Shown here: positions 25,299 through 34,382 of the stretch, one piece after another | How positions within the stretch are numbered: the stretch's first letter is position 1 | Layout: each line of letters opens with the position of its first letter | DNA from: Sipunculus nudus | Lineage: Eukaryota > Annelida > Sipuncula > Golfingiida > Sipunculidae | Length of the DNA: 64,000 bases | Direction of reading: 5' to 3' | Assembly: GCA_026874595.1 (NCBI GenBank) | Contig: JAPPUL010000082.1 | Location: 806,001 to 870,000, forward strand | Program-made: the position numbers and the translations under genes | Notes under the pieces: model-generated | Told to the model about the DNA's origin: nothing | The model's database searches: none | What the model saw: the letters and a program-made list of their open reading frames with translations, nothing else

Positions 25299-27407
25299 AT
25301 GAGATTGTATTCCTTTATATTTATGCCGGCCTTATTGTTTTCGTTATATAGGTATGATTATCTACCATTACACCTATCGCCTAATACAAAGGTTCCAAAA
25401 CTTTTGGTATTTGAGGAGTTATATGGTAAAAAAACATATGTGGTATCGCAATATGATAAGGCGGGTAGGGTTTATGTAAAACGTTTTTTTGATACGGAGG
25501 GAGTATATCTTGGTTATATAAAATATAGCTATCTAAATGCTAAGATATCTGCTAAGCAGTATTTTTCGTATAAAAGGACAGGAGCAGGTGGAGGCTTTGC
25601 TCGGCAGATAAAATATAACTATGATGAGTTAGGGAAATTAAGGGATGCACAGATAAGTTCTTATGGTGATAATTATTATATAGAGTATGAAGAATTTGAT
25701 GAAGGGCAAACCTATGAAGAGAATTGGTATTTGACAAGAGAAAAACGATTTAGAATACAAATGCGCAGAATGTATTATCGTGAAGGGCTATTACAACGAG
25801 AAGAAATATATACAAAACCTGGTGCAGATGAAGCTCTAAAGCTAATATATTCTAAACAGCTTAATTATGATGTTACAGGCAAACTATTAGATTTAATATA
25901 TTACAATGCAAATGGAGCCCAGATAAAGCAATTAAAATATATTTATACACAAAGAGGTTTACTTGACAGGATAGTGGTAGGTATAAATATGCTTGATTTC
26001 ATACATAAAGACCTTGGGATGCGAGGAACAAGAAGAAGATATACAACGGTCTTTTTTGTACATGATCTTAATTCAATAAAATATCCAAAATCTGTTGCCC
26101 AAGCACTAAATCCTCCTCGGGTTATAGCAAGAAAGCCGGATAAGATGCCAAAGAAGCCAGAGCCGAAGCCAGAAGAAGTTAAAAAGCCACAGCCAAAGCC
26201 AGAGCCAAAAAAAGCAGTGATTAAAAAGCCACAGCCAAAGCCACAGTCAAAAGAGCCAGAGCCGAAGATAGAGCCGAAGCAAGAAGAAATTAAAAAGCCA
26301 GAGATTAAGAAAGAGTTAGCAGGCTGGTTTTTAGAGACAAAAAGGACTATAACAACCGATATTGCACAAGGCTCAGATTCTGATATAGTAGTAGGTTTTG
26401 CACCTGGAGTGATAGCTAAAATATCTCTTAAAGATAAGCGTTATATATGGGAGTATAAGGTAGACAGTAGAATAATAATAAGCCCCGTTATTGAAGATGG
26501 AGGGAGGGAGAGGATAGTATTTGGCACAGAATCGGGAACTTTATATTGTATATCTAAAGATGGAAAACTTTTATGGAAGAGGGACATAGGTAGTTTTTTA
26601 AAGAACTCACATTTACTTTTACATCATAATATAGTATATGCCCAACATAGTAACTATAAGCTAACAGCCCATACGGTTGAGACAGGGAATGTGCTTTGGT
26701 ATTTTGATCCAAAAGAGCGACTACCTAAATATATATCATCTATATTTAGGAGTGAGGAAAATATATATTTTGCAATAGATAATATAATATATGTATTTGA
26801 TCCAAACTCAGGATATATATGGTCTTATGTGACTGATAAATATATAGTTACTCAACCTGTGGTACATGAGGAGATAATATATGTTAGTTTTGAAGATGAT
26901 CTTGTTGCATATAGTATATCACGAGAAAATCTTAGAGAACTATGGAGTATAAAGGATATAAAAATCAAGGGAAGAGTGTATGTATCTGCTTCAGAAGATG
27001 GCAAAGGATCTCTTTATGGTGTTACTGACAGAGGTTTTATAGTGAATATTGCTTTAGGAAATACACAGCTTTCTTGGAGAACACGTCTTAATAAGACTAA
27101 TGTTTTATTATCTGGAAATGAAAAGTATCTTTTTATTAATCTTTTAAGTGATTATATACTTGTCATTGATTTGCAAAACCAAAATATACTAGGTTCTTAT
27201 AATGCGGTTAGTGATTTAGAGAGAATTAGTATCAATTCGCCAAAATATATTATTTCTAATATATCTGAAGATGATAAGTTTCAACAAAGCCAAGAGGAGG
27301 TTATAGTAACGTCTTTGAATATATCTATAAATGACTCATCAACATTGATATATGGAACAAGTCTTGGTAATATTTATCATGTTTCATATAGTAAAGACAA
27401 AAAGTAA
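25299..27407 (+). CDS. Exported PQQ-type beta-propeller protein with Pro/Lys linker
   Basis: A 702-residue protein. After an N-terminal hydrophobic segment (signal or anchor, residues 1-20) come about 250 residues of YD/MORN-like strand repeats, for example YDKAGRVYVKRFFDTEG, YSKQLNYDVTGKLLDLIYYN and FSYKRTG. Then there is a Pro/Lys/Glu-rich linker (about residues 280-345) of the kind that spans peptidoglycan. The C-terminal half is a propeller with PQQ-like blades, such as ISLKDKRYIWEYKVDSRI, FGTESGTLYCISKDGKLLWK and VFDPNSGYIWSY. This resembles BamB-type scaffolds. No enzyme active site is evident. The function is inferred only as an envelope-binding scaffold. Confidence 0.72.
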   Translation: MRLYSFIFMPALLFSLYRYDYLPLHLSPNTKVPKLLVFEELYGKKTYVVSQYDKAGRVYVKRFFDTEGVYLGYIKYSYLNAKISAKQYFSYKRTGAGGGFARQIKYNYDELGKLRDAQISSYGDNYYIEYEEFDEGQTYEENWYLTREKRFRIQMRRMYYREGLLQREEIYTKPGADEALKLIYSKQLNYDVTGKLLDLIYYNANGAQIKQLKYIYTQRGLLDRIVVGINMLDFIHKDLGMRGTRRRYTTVFFVHDLNSIKYPKSVAQALNPPRVIARKPDKMPKKPEPKPEEVKKPQPKPEPKKAVIKKPQPKPQSKEPEPKIEPKQEEIKKPEIKKELAGWFLETKRTITTDIAQGSDSDIVVGFAPGVIAKISLKDKRYIWEYKVDSRIIISPVIEDGGRERIVFGTESGTLYCISKDGKLLWKRDIGSFLKNSHLLLHHNIVYAQHSNYKLTAHTVETGNVLWYFDPKERLPKYISSIFRSEENIYFAIDNIIYVFDPNSGYIWSYVTDKYIVTQPVVHEEIIYVSFEDDLVAYSISRENLRELWSIKDIKIKGRVYVSASEDGKGSLYGVTDRGFIVNIALGNTQLSWRTRLNKTNVLLSGNEKYLFINLLSDYILVIDLQNQNILGSYNAVSDLERISINSPKYIISNISEDDKFQQSQEEVIVTSLNISINDSSTLIYGTSLGNIYHVSYSKDKK

Positions 27408-27420
27408 AGACAATATGTAT

Positions 27421-29052
27421 TTAATATAAGTAGTCAGAAATTGTTGCATCTTTTGGGGTTGAAGCTCTTAGCTGTTTTAAAGCCTTTCTTTCAATCTGCC
27501 TTATACGTTCTCTTGTTAAATTAAAAATGGCACCAGCCTCTCTTAAAGTACAAGGATTGCCATCAAGAAGACCAAATCGACGCTTTATAACCTCTTTTTC
27601 TTTTTCAGATAAACTGTTTAGCATACCATCTATCTCATTTCTAAGCATATATATACCCATTTCATAATCTGTAGGTGGATTAGTTTTATCTTCAAGTATA
27701 CTTAATAATGAACTTTCTTTATTGTCTTGACTTATCTTAGTTTCTAGGGATATTGGTTCCATTGCAATATAGTGTATTTTTTTAACTTCTTCTATACTCC
27801 AATTTAAGGTTATGCTAAGCTCTTCAAAGCTTGGTTCTTTACCGAGCAGTTGTAATAAGTGGCCTGTTGCTTTTGAAAACTTCTTTATCTTATCATTTAT
27901 ATGGGCTGGGATTTTAATGAGTCTTTTTTGATATGATATGCTACTTGTTATTGCTTGTTTTATCCAACATGTTGCGTATGTACTAAATTTGTTCTCGGGG
28001 CTATATTTACATCGGTCTACAGCCTTTAATAATCCTACATTACCCTCTTGTATCAAGTCAAAGAAATTCACGCCACTTAACCTATAACGTTTTGCGATGC
28101 TTACAACAAGTCGTAAATTTGCTTTAACAAGTTTGTGCTTCTGCTCTTCTATAGTCTTTTCAAGTACTAATATCTTATGCAAATTATCTAATATTATTAT
28201 TTTGGCTTTATCTTTATTTCCTAAACTAGATTTCAAGTCCATTATAGCATCAAGGTTATTATAGTTAAAAGAGAGTTTTGTGGCTGGCTTTATTTGTGAG
28301 AGTTTTATATGCGAACTTTCTTTAAAGTCTTTTTTTATACACTCTTTTGCAAAAGAAGATAAGTTTGCGTCTTTTAATAGTTCTTTTAGCTTTTGGATAT
28401 TTGAATTGTCGTAGGGAGTTTTTTTCACGCTTTTTTTTATGCTTTTTTTTATGCTTTCTTTTACGCTTAACTTTATGTCTTTTAAGGTGTTTTTAATACT
28501 CTTATGTTTAGCTTCTATAGATTTATATATTAACTCGTTATCTTTTATATCATCGTCATCTTTTATATCATAGAGTTTTAGTATGTTTTCTTCTTTATTT
28601 AGTATATTAAATATAACGTCAAGTCCAAGCTCTGAGTCATATATTATATTATTAATTGCTTCTTTGGATTTTATTATTTTGTCTAAGATTTTAAGTTCTT
28701 CGTCCTTTGAGACAAGTGTAAGCTTACCAATATCCTTTAAATATCTATTATAATCTGTGCTATCGTAAGCCTCCATAGCATCTGGTGTTTTATCTTCTTT
28801 ATCTCCATTATTTAAAGACTCAAGCTCTTTATTCTCTTTCCTTTCAACACTTCCTTCTAAATCAACAAGAGGGATTTTAAGATCTGCAAATAACATAAGA
28901 ATATTATCCATATCCTCTATTTCAAGCTCTTCTGGCAAAGCAGTGTTTATTTCACTGTATGTTAAACTTCCATTTCTGCGTCCTATTTTTATTAGTCTTT
29001 TAATTATAGGATCTTTTAATAATCTCGAATTCTCTTTACTTATTTCTTCCAA
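27421..29052 (-). CDS. rpoD: Primary RNA polymerase sigma factor RpoD
   Basis: Housekeeping sigma factor, 543 residues. Region 1.1-like helices (residues 10-65), region 1.2 (YLKDIGKLTLVSKDEE), a long non-conserved region with (S-[IV]-K-K)n repeats, region 2 (NLRLVVSIAKRYRLSGVNFFDLIQEGN, then KFSTYATCWIKQAI), region 3, and region 4 with the helix-turn-helix NLTRERIRQIERKALKQLR. In region 2.4 the first of the two melting tryptophans is Cys362, an unusual change. The start is TTG 29052, preceded by GAGG and lying within a duplicated copy of the dnaG tail. The dnaG-rpoD order is common in bacteria. Convergent with the PQQ gene. Confidence 0.94.
   Translation of the reverse strand: MEEISKENSRLLKDPIIKRLIKIGRRNGSLTYSEINTALPEELEIEDMDNILMLFADLKIPLVDLEGSVERKENKELESLNNGDKEDKTPDAMEAYDSTDYNRYLKDIGKLTLVSKDEELKILDKIIKSKEAINNIIYDSELGLDVIFNILNKEENILKLYDIKDDDDIKDNELIYKSIEAKHKSIKNTLKDIKLSVKESIKKSIKKSVKKTPYDNSNIQKLKELLKDANLSSFAKECIKKDFKESSHIKLSQIKPATKLSFNYNNLDAIMDLKSSLGNKDKAKIIILDNLHKILVLEKTIEEQKHKLVKANLRLVVSIAKRYRLSGVNFFDLIQEGNVGLLKAVDRCKYSPENKFSTYATCWIKQAITSSISYQKRLIKIPAHINDKIKKFSKATGHLLQLLGKEPSFEELSITLNWSIEEVKKIHYIAMEPISLETKISQDNKESSLLSILEDKTNPPTDYEMGIYMLRNEIDGMLNSLSEKEKEVIKRRFGLLDGNPCTLREAGAIFNLTRERIRQIERKALKQLRASTPKDATISDYLY
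28421..28475 (-). repeat. 12-bp in-frame repeat in the rpoD non-conserved region
   Basis: About four 12-base units encode KESIKKSIKKSVKK (residues 198-211) between regions 1.2 and 2 of RpoD. The unit is four codons, so copy changes keep the frame. Confidence 0.85.
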
Positions 29053-29250
29053 GAGTGGCCTCGTTTTAGTTTAGTCTCTTCGTTTACTAAAAATTGTTTA
29101 TCCTCAAGCAATTCTTCTTTTTCTTCCTTACTTTGAGCCCGCTGTAACTTAATTGTTATCTTTTTCTTTAAAGCCTTAATCTCCCTTAGCCGCAGATTTA
29201 TTAGACAGTCTTCTATTGCTTTAGTCGGAGATTCTGTTTGGTATTATCTC
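29032..29250 (-). pseudogene. Duplicated dnaG 3' end plus rpoD start (copy next to rpoD)
   Basis: This stretch is a second copy of 29263 to about 29480, offset by exactly 231 bases and differing at only a handful of positions. It contains the last 60 or so codons of dnaG without a start, ending at the equivalent of KRGHFWKK-stop (His-Ser instead of His-Phe), and the first seven codons of rpoD. The real rpoD start and its ribosome site (GAGG) lie inside this copy. It is a remnant, not an expressed primase fragment, as far as can be seen. Confidence 0.9.
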
Positions 29251-29283
29251 CTCTATTGCAAACTCTTTACTTATTTCTTCCAA
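29221..29283 (-). other. Decoy rpoD start: 20-codon ORF left by the duplication
   Basis: The dnaG-side copy of the duplicated junction still carries the rpoD ribosome site, the TTG start and seven rpoD codons (MEEISKE). It then runs into the breakpoint sequence and stops at TAA 29221-29223 after 20 residues (FAIEEIIPNRISD at the end). It overlaps the dnaG stop. Translation here would not give a sigma factor, but it could influence ribosome flow toward rpoD. Confidence 0.5.
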
Positions 29284-29480
29284 AAGTGGCCTCGTTTTAG
29301 TTTAGTCTCTTCGTTTACTAAAAATTGTTTATCCTCAAGCAACTCATCTGTTTCTTGCTTACTTTGAGCCCGCTGTAACTTAATTGTTATCTTTTTCTTT
29401 AAAGCCTTAATCTCCCTTAGCCGCAGATTTATTAGACAGTCTTCTATTGCTTTAGTCGGAGATTCTGTTTGATATTTCTT
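29263..29480 (-). repeat. Original copy of the 231-bp duplication (dnaG 3' end)
   Basis: Parent copy of the duplication described at 29032-29250. The left edge is shared CTCTTTAC (29032 and 29263). The right edge fades after ATTCTGTTTG near 29245 and 29476. Differences cluster in the segment encoding QETDELLEDK. Confidence 0.9.
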
Positions 29481-31061
29481 ATCTTCTTTTAAAAGGGCTT
29501 CATAAAGTAGCTTTTGTTCTTCTCTCTCAAACATTTTTATCAGCTCTACTAACACTATCTGCCCTTCTTCTTCATACATCTTAGAGAGTTTGTCATATAA
29601 ATTCTTTGTAAACTCATCTTTAAAATATTGTGCCTTTAACCTATTTTTGTATTGACTATATAATTCATTATTATTTAGAATTGTGTATAGTAAATATAAT
29701 TCTGCTTCCGTTCCTTGCCCTGCCTTTCTTCGAGCATTATTTGCTCCCTTAACAGTTTCATTTGCTACATTACCGGTATTCCTTGCGTATAAACCATACT
29801 CTCCTCTTTTTGGACGTTTACTCCAATCTTTAAATAGTGAGTAGAAGGATACTTTTAATAAGTCTGATAACATTTCAAGATACAATTCTTTTTGTGCCTC
29901 GCTTTCTACCACGTCTAATAGGCTATATACTCCATCCAAATAAGTTCGCTTTTCTACGACGCTATCTTTATTTATTAAGCTTAGATTTCGCTTTATATAA
30001 TATTTGAAACCTTCAGGTGCTTTATTTATAACTTCCATGAATTTATCTGCTCCATGCTCAAGTATATAATCACTTGGATCTACTCCCTTTGGCAAAGGGC
30101 ATATCATAACCTCAAAACCATTTTCTAACAGTAATCTAAGACTTTTATTAGTCGCTTTAATCCCTGCCTCATCACCATCAAAGCATAATATCACCTTTAA
30201 GGCATAACGGCGTAGCTTTATAATATGCTCATGCGTTAGTGATGTCCCAAGTGGTGCTACCACGTTCTTTATCCCATATTCATGCGAAAGTATTACGTCT
30301 GTATAGCCCTCCACTATTATTGCATAACCAAGTTCTTTTATACTTTGTTTGCTGTTGTTTAATCCATATAACGTTTGACCCTTTTTGAAATAATAATTCT
30401 CTTTCGAATTTAAGTATTTAGGTTCGTCTTCTTTTCTTAATACTCGTCCCCCAAATGCTATTATCTTTCCGTATTCATTCTCTATTGGGAATATTAATCT
30501 GTTTCTAAAATAATCGTATAATCTTCCATACTCCCCACGCTGGATTATATTGCTTTTTTGAAGCTCTTCAATACTATAACTTTTTGAAAGCTCCTTTTGT
30601 AGATAGTTTGATTCGTTTGGGGCATACCCAAGCTTGAAGAGTTTTATCCCATGAACTATTCCCCGAGACTTTAAATACTCTTGGACTTTAGCATTATAAG
30701 CTAAGGCTTTTATGTAACTTTTTGATGATTCTTTGTATATTTCAAGAATAGATTCATTTCTATTCTTCTCTTGTTTAGTTATATCAACTCCGGCTCTCTT
30801 TCCAAGCTCAAGTAAACTATCGTAGAATGTTAGTTTCTTATATTCCATCACAAAGTGAAATATATTACCGCCCTTCTGGCAGCCAAAACAGTAAAATAAT
30901 CCCTTCTCCTGGCTTATGCTAAAAGATGGGGTTTTCTTATCGTTGTGAAATGGACAATGAGCTACATAGTTTCTACCAGCCTTTTTTAGCGGTAGATATT
31001 CTCCTATCACTTCTATTATGTCTAGTTTTGATTGGATCTCTTGAGTTATATCGTTTAACAC
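29271..31061 (-). CDS. dnaG: DNA primase
   Basis: Synthesises RNA primers for lagging-strand replication. The 596-residue protein has the N-terminal zinc-binding domain (Cys36-x2-His39 and Cys58-x2-Cys61 in CPFHNDKKTPSF and FYCFGCQKGG). The TOPRIM catalytic core has IVEGYTDVILSHEYG, APLGTSLT and CFDGDEAG with the acidic metal ligands. A C-terminal helicase-interaction region follows, ending KRGHFWKK. The last 70 codons are duplicated immediately downstream. It lies just before rpoD on the same strand, the usual macromolecular-synthesis arrangement without rpsU. Confidence 0.96.
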   Translation of the reverse strand: MLNDITQEIQSKLDIIEVIGEYLPLKKAGRNYVAHCPFHNDKKTPSFSISQEKGLFYCFGCQKGGNIFHFVMEYKKLTFYDSLLELGKRAGVDITKQEKNRNESILEIYKESSKSYIKALAYNAKVQEYLKSRGIVHGIKLFKLGYAPNESNYLQKELSKSYSIEELQKSNIIQRGEYGRLYDYFRNRLIFPIENEYGKIIAFGGRVLRKEDEPKYLNSKENYYFKKGQTLYGLNNSKQSIKELGYAIIVEGYTDVILSHEYGIKNVVAPLGTSLTHEHIIKLRRYALKVILCFDGDEAGIKATNKSLRLLLENGFEVMICPLPKGVDPSDYILEHGADKFMEVINKAPEGFKYYIKRNLSLINKDSVVEKRTYLDGVYSLLDVVESEAQKELYLEMLSDLLKVSFYSLFKDWSKRPKRGEYGLYARNTGNVANETVKGANNARRKAGQGTEAELYLLYTILNNNELYSQYKNRLKAQYFKDEFTKNLYDKLSKMYEEEGQIVLVELIKMFEREEQKLLYEALLKEDKKYQTESPTKAIEDCLINLRLREIKALKKKITIKLQRAQSKQETDELLEDKQFLVNEETKLKRGHFWKK

Positions 31062-31206
31062 CTTCTGCCCATTAGCTTTTAGCTTATATCTTCGTTTTTC
31101 ATATTTGTATTTTTTTTTGCAGTTTGCTTTTACTAAAAAGTATAAGCTGCTTTCACTAAAGTGTCTACTTTAGAGCATAACACGCTTATCCTATAAAGAA
31201 CTAACG

Positions 31207-33138
31207 TCAATAAGCTTTTTCATTAATATAATTGAGTATCTCTTTATGTGCATTACGAAGATATTTAAGGTTAAAGTTTATACTATTTTCTATCTCCTCA
31301 TAAATTAACTTAGTTTCTTTTGCTATCTTCAAATCATTACTCTTTAAATTACTATCATCTACTTTATTATTAGCACTTGCTGAGTCCTTAGCTAATTTAT
31401 CGCCATCTCCTAGCTCGTTTATTACACGCTGCATACTAAGACTTAGAAAATCATTCATCGCTTTTTGGCTCATTACCTTTTCATCTATATTTGAAAGCTC
31501 TTTGTTTATATTTACTACCCTTTTTGATACGTCCTTCCTATACTTTATTCCCTTTAAAACCGTTTTATATAAATCATTTGCAAGCCGAGTACCTTTGCGT
31601 ATCTCCTTGCTCATCTGCTCATACCCGTATATTAAATCATTTAATGCTATTTCTACTCTCTTTAAATATATAAGACCATCTTCTACCCTAAGATTTAAGT
31701 TATTAGTGAAGTCGATGTTTTTTTTAGAAGTATTTATATACTTTTTTATTGCCTCTTCTAAGCTCAGCCTCTTGCAATATCTTTTATAACTACCTCCTTC
31801 CGTTGCGTCTACTACCACATTATTTGCTTTGTTAAATTGACTTTCAAACCAGGTCCTATACATCTCAAATTTTCTATCACTACGTACATAAGTTCCCTCA
31901 TAATAACCTCTTACTCTAAAGTGTGATAGTTTATTTATATGCTGTTGGGATAGCGTTAGCGCATTTTTTAACTTTGTTTGAGTATATATCCAATTCTCCT
32001 CAAAGTAGGCTCCTTGCATGTGGGTAGTTTCATCTGTGTAGGCAAGATCAAGTCCTATTAGAATTATTGGATCTACTCCTAATATTTGTGCTGTGCTATA
32101 TGCTGCTGTTGCTACTGACCCGCCTATTTCTATCCTGCCCTTCGCTTCCGTTAGACTCTCTATATATTGGATTAAGTAGAACATTGAACCCAACATCAGC
32201 TTCTTTTTATGCCCCTTTACTATCTTCGGGGATATTGTCGGATCGCAGATTAAGACCGATTTACTATAACTTGTATTTTCAAAATACTTTTTATTTATAT
32301 CTTGAGGATCAACAGCAACTACAAAGTCCGGCTCTATATCATGTCTTAAAAGTATTTGTAATACAGTGTCAACAGCTATTATAAGGACTTTGCCTTTTAG
32401 CCCTTTAAGATGATGTATATTCTTTATAAGGCTTGGTCCCGCTCCAACTAGTATGCATCCATACCCTTTGTATGCTCCGCGAAGACTTTCTATTCCTTTG
32501 TTTAGTACAAATTCTTTTAGGTTCTTTAGTAAGTTCTTACTCCATACCTTCTCAAAGCGGTTTGTTGTTGCTTTGTTTATCTGTTTTGCGTTTATTATAT
32601 CTTCTATTATCTTTTTTAATTCTTTGTAATATGTAGGATTTAGTTTCTCAGACGGCTTGTGGATTATTCCCTTTATTTTTGTTGTGCGTTTTGAACTTAA
32701 TAGCTCTTTAAGTCCTTCGAGATTATCGTTTATTAGAAACTCAACGCGGGAGTCTTTAAGTAAGGCATTATGAGACATCTGACAAAAGGATAGTTTAACT
32801 ATTTCCTTATCATAATCGCATATTATTATATCCGATTCGCTAAACTCATTATATGCTGCATTGCTTATATAGCCAAGTCCAAAACCTCCTATTACAATAA
32901 CATCAGGATGCTCACCAGGTAAATCATTACACTCTGTTTTAAGTATGCTTTTGGCTTCATTTAAGGGATTATATTTGCTGTGGTAGTATATGTAATTTCC
33001 TTCGTGCACTACCTTTAGAGTCTTAGCTCCGCTTTTCGTTAGCTCTATCTTATAATCTTTTAATACTTTAACTCCTTTAAGCTCTTTTAATAACTTTGTT
33101 TTAGAATCTTTTAGTTCTTCTCCGGTTTCTTCTTGCAT
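31207..33138 (-). CDS. Motility-associated factor (Maf) glycosyltransferase-like protein, DUF115
   Basis: A 643-residue protein of the MptE/DUF115 family, which transfers nonulosonic acids or related sugars to flagellins in several motile bacteria. A first Rossmann-like part (VIVIGGFGLGYISNAAYNEF, then IICDYDKEIVKLS) is followed by the DUF115 core: CILVGAGPSLIKNIHHLKG, LIIAVDTVLQILLRHDIEPDFVVAVDPQ, IEIGGSVATAAYSTAQILG and LIGLDLAYTDETTHMQG. The C-terminal 180 residues are helical and charged. In this organism it could glycosylate the periplasmic flagella that FlaA coats. No flagellin or sugar-biosynthesis genes are in the window to confirm that. Confidence 0.85.
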   Translation of the reverse strand: MQEETGEELKDSKTKLLKELKGVKVLKDYKIELTKSGAKTLKVVHEGNYIYYHSKYNPLNEAKSILKTECNDLPGEHPDVIVIGGFGLGYISNAAYNEFSESDIIICDYDKEIVKLSFCQMSHNALLKDSRVEFLINDNLEGLKELLSSKRTTKIKGIIHKPSEKLNPTYYKELKKIIEDIINAKQINKATTNRFEKVWSKNLLKNLKEFVLNKGIESLRGAYKGYGCILVGAGPSLIKNIHHLKGLKGKVLIIAVDTVLQILLRHDIEPDFVVAVDPQDINKKYFENTSYSKSVLICDPTISPKIVKGHKKKLMLGSMFYLIQYIESLTEAKGRIEIGGSVATAAYSTAQILGVDPIILIGLDLAYTDETTHMQGAYFEENWIYTQTKLKNALTLSQQHINKLSHFRVRGYYEGTYVRSDRKFEMYRTWFESQFNKANNVVVDATEGGSYKRYCKRLSLEEAIKKYINTSKKNIDFTNNLNLRVEDGLIYLKRVEIALNDLIYGYEQMSKEIRKGTRLANDLYKTVLKGIKYRKDVSKRVVNINKELSNIDEKVMSQKAMNDFLSLSMQRVINELGDGDKLAKDSASANNKVDDSNLKSNDLKIAKETKLIYEEIENSINFNLKYLRNAHKEILNYINEKAY

Positions 33139-33228
33139 TTTGGCTTTCTTTAATAGCTTATTTATATCTTAATTTAGACCATTGCTATTTTTTTATAGGA
33201 TTTTCTTTTTAGACTTATGAAGGCCTTT

Positions 33229-33642
33229 TTAGGTTTTATCGAACAAATCAAAGTTTTCTCCTAATATCTTTTCTTCTATCTTTTCTTCTATCTTTTCCTT
33301 TTCCTTTTCTTTTTCCTTTTCTTTAGCCTTTTCTTTAGCCTTTGAGGATTTAATTTTTGATTTGTCTTTATTTTTGTCTTTATTTTTGTCTTTATTGTTG
33401 TCTTTATTGTTGTGCTTTTTAGCCTCTTCTTTTTTTACTGCATCTTTTTTTACTGCATCTACATCAAGATTATTTTTTAATATGTAAATCTTTCTATCGG
33501 CCTCTGCTAATTTATCATTACAAGAACGGCTTAAGAGAATTCCTTCTTCATAAAGCTTTAGGGATTCTTCAAGATCAAGTTCGCTATCTTCAAGTTTTGA
33601 GACTATCTGTTCTAATCTATTTAATGATTCTTCGAATTTCAT
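33229..33642 (-). CDS. xseB: Exodeoxyribonuclease VII small subunit with low-complexity tail
   Basis: Regulatory helical-hairpin subunit of ExoVII. Residues 1-60 match the family (FEESLNRLEQIVSKLEDSELDLEESLKLYEEG, here quoted only in part: EDSELDLEESLKLYEEG), which is the entire functional core. The remaining 75 residues are almost wholly Lys, Glu, Asp and Asn in short tandem repeats (NKDKNKDKNKDK, EKEKEKEKEK, KIEEKIEEKI) and make the protein 137 residues instead of about 75-85. No xseA lies next to it. It has its own start before the divergent dksA region. Confidence 0.88.
   Translation of the reverse strand: MKFEESLNRLEQIVSKLEDSELDLEESLKLYEEGILLSRSCNDKLAEADRKIYILKNNLDVDAVKKDAVKKEEAKKHNNKDNNKDKNKDKNKDKSKIKSSKAKEKAKEKEKEKEKEKIEEKIEEKILGENFDLFDKT
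33265..33445 (-). repeat. Low-complexity 6-bp and 12-bp repeats in the xseB tail
   Basis: Successive in-frame arrays encode KDKN (12 bases), KEKA (12 bases), KE (6 bases) and KIEE (12 bases) repeats. The boundaries are gradual. All preserve the reading frame to the TAA stop. Confidence 0.8.
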
Positions 33643-33945
33643 AGATATAACCTAAATAATCTAAATTAAATAATTCCTATTTTTTATCTTTATTTTAAAA
33701 AAAATGTAGTTTAAACTGTTTAATATTTATACTAAAATACGTTTAAAACATTATTATTTGAATTGTTTTCAAAAGTCCTTATATTATATATATTTTTTTT
33801 AACGTTTTTTTTGAGGGCTTAAGAAGATAATAAATATTTAATTGGAATATTTGCTTTTGTCAGGTTATACTTATTTTCTAAATATTAGTTTATAAAAATA
33901 AGATAACAAAATGAACTTATTTTAGCTTAATTTGGGAGACATTAC
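33643..33945 (+). other. Divergent intergenic region xseB/dksA
   Basis: About 300 bases, extremely AT-rich, between divergent starts. It must hold promoters for both sides, but no -10/-35 pair is convincing enough to assign. GGGAG at about 33932-33936 is the dksA ribosome site. No RNA gene or long hairpin is evident. Confidence 0.5.
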
Positions 33946-34332
33946 ATGAACGAGGCTAAGTTACAACATTTTAAGAAGATACTGATTGCAGATAGAGCTG
34001 AACTTGCTGAGGACCTTAATCTTACTAATGAGAGTTTCGCAGCTATTGAAAAGAGTGATACAGGAGATTTGGTTGATCAGGCTACTAACTTTTATGAAAA
34101 AGAGCTTGTAATAAGTTTAAGCAAGACAGAACGAGATACTCTTGAGGCTATTGATAAGGCTTTGGAGAGAATTGATAAAAAAACTTTTGGATATTGTGAA
34201 GTGTGTAATAAAGAGATAGACGAAAAGAGGCTTGAAGCTATTCCTTATACCACATTTTGTATGGATTGTAAGAAAAAAATGCCTAAAAAAAATACTTCCA
34301 ACAACACTCGAGAAAATGACTTTGTTATATAA
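33946..34332 (+). CDS. dksA: DksA/TraR-type C4 zinc-finger transcription regulator
   Basis: Binds the RNA polymerase secondary channel and tunes stable-RNA and amino acid promoters with ppGpp. The 128-residue protein has the helical coiled-coil arm (residues 1-75) and a C4 zinc finger: Cys84, Cys87, Cys105 and Cys108 in GYCEVCNKEI and FCMDCKK. LEAIPYTTFC is characteristic. The tip of the arm does not carry the exact DxxA of E. coli DksA in an obvious position, so a general DksA-family assignment is safer than orthology. The ATG is preceded by GGGAG. The UDG gene follows 50 bases later. Confidence 0.85.
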   Translation: MNEAKLQHFKKILIADRAELAEDLNLTNESFAAIEKSDTGDLVDQATNFYEKELVISLSKTERDTLEAIDKALERIDKKTFGYCEVCNKEIDEKRLEAIPYTTFCMDCKKKMPKKNTSNNTRENDFVI

Positions 34333-34382
34333 TATTAATTATTTGTATAACAAAAGCTATTAGAATATATATTATTCTCAGA

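Noticed and set aside
29032-29250. Separate expressed primase fragment
   Set aside because: The duplicated dnaG end has no start codon or catalytic motif; it is explained by tandem duplication.
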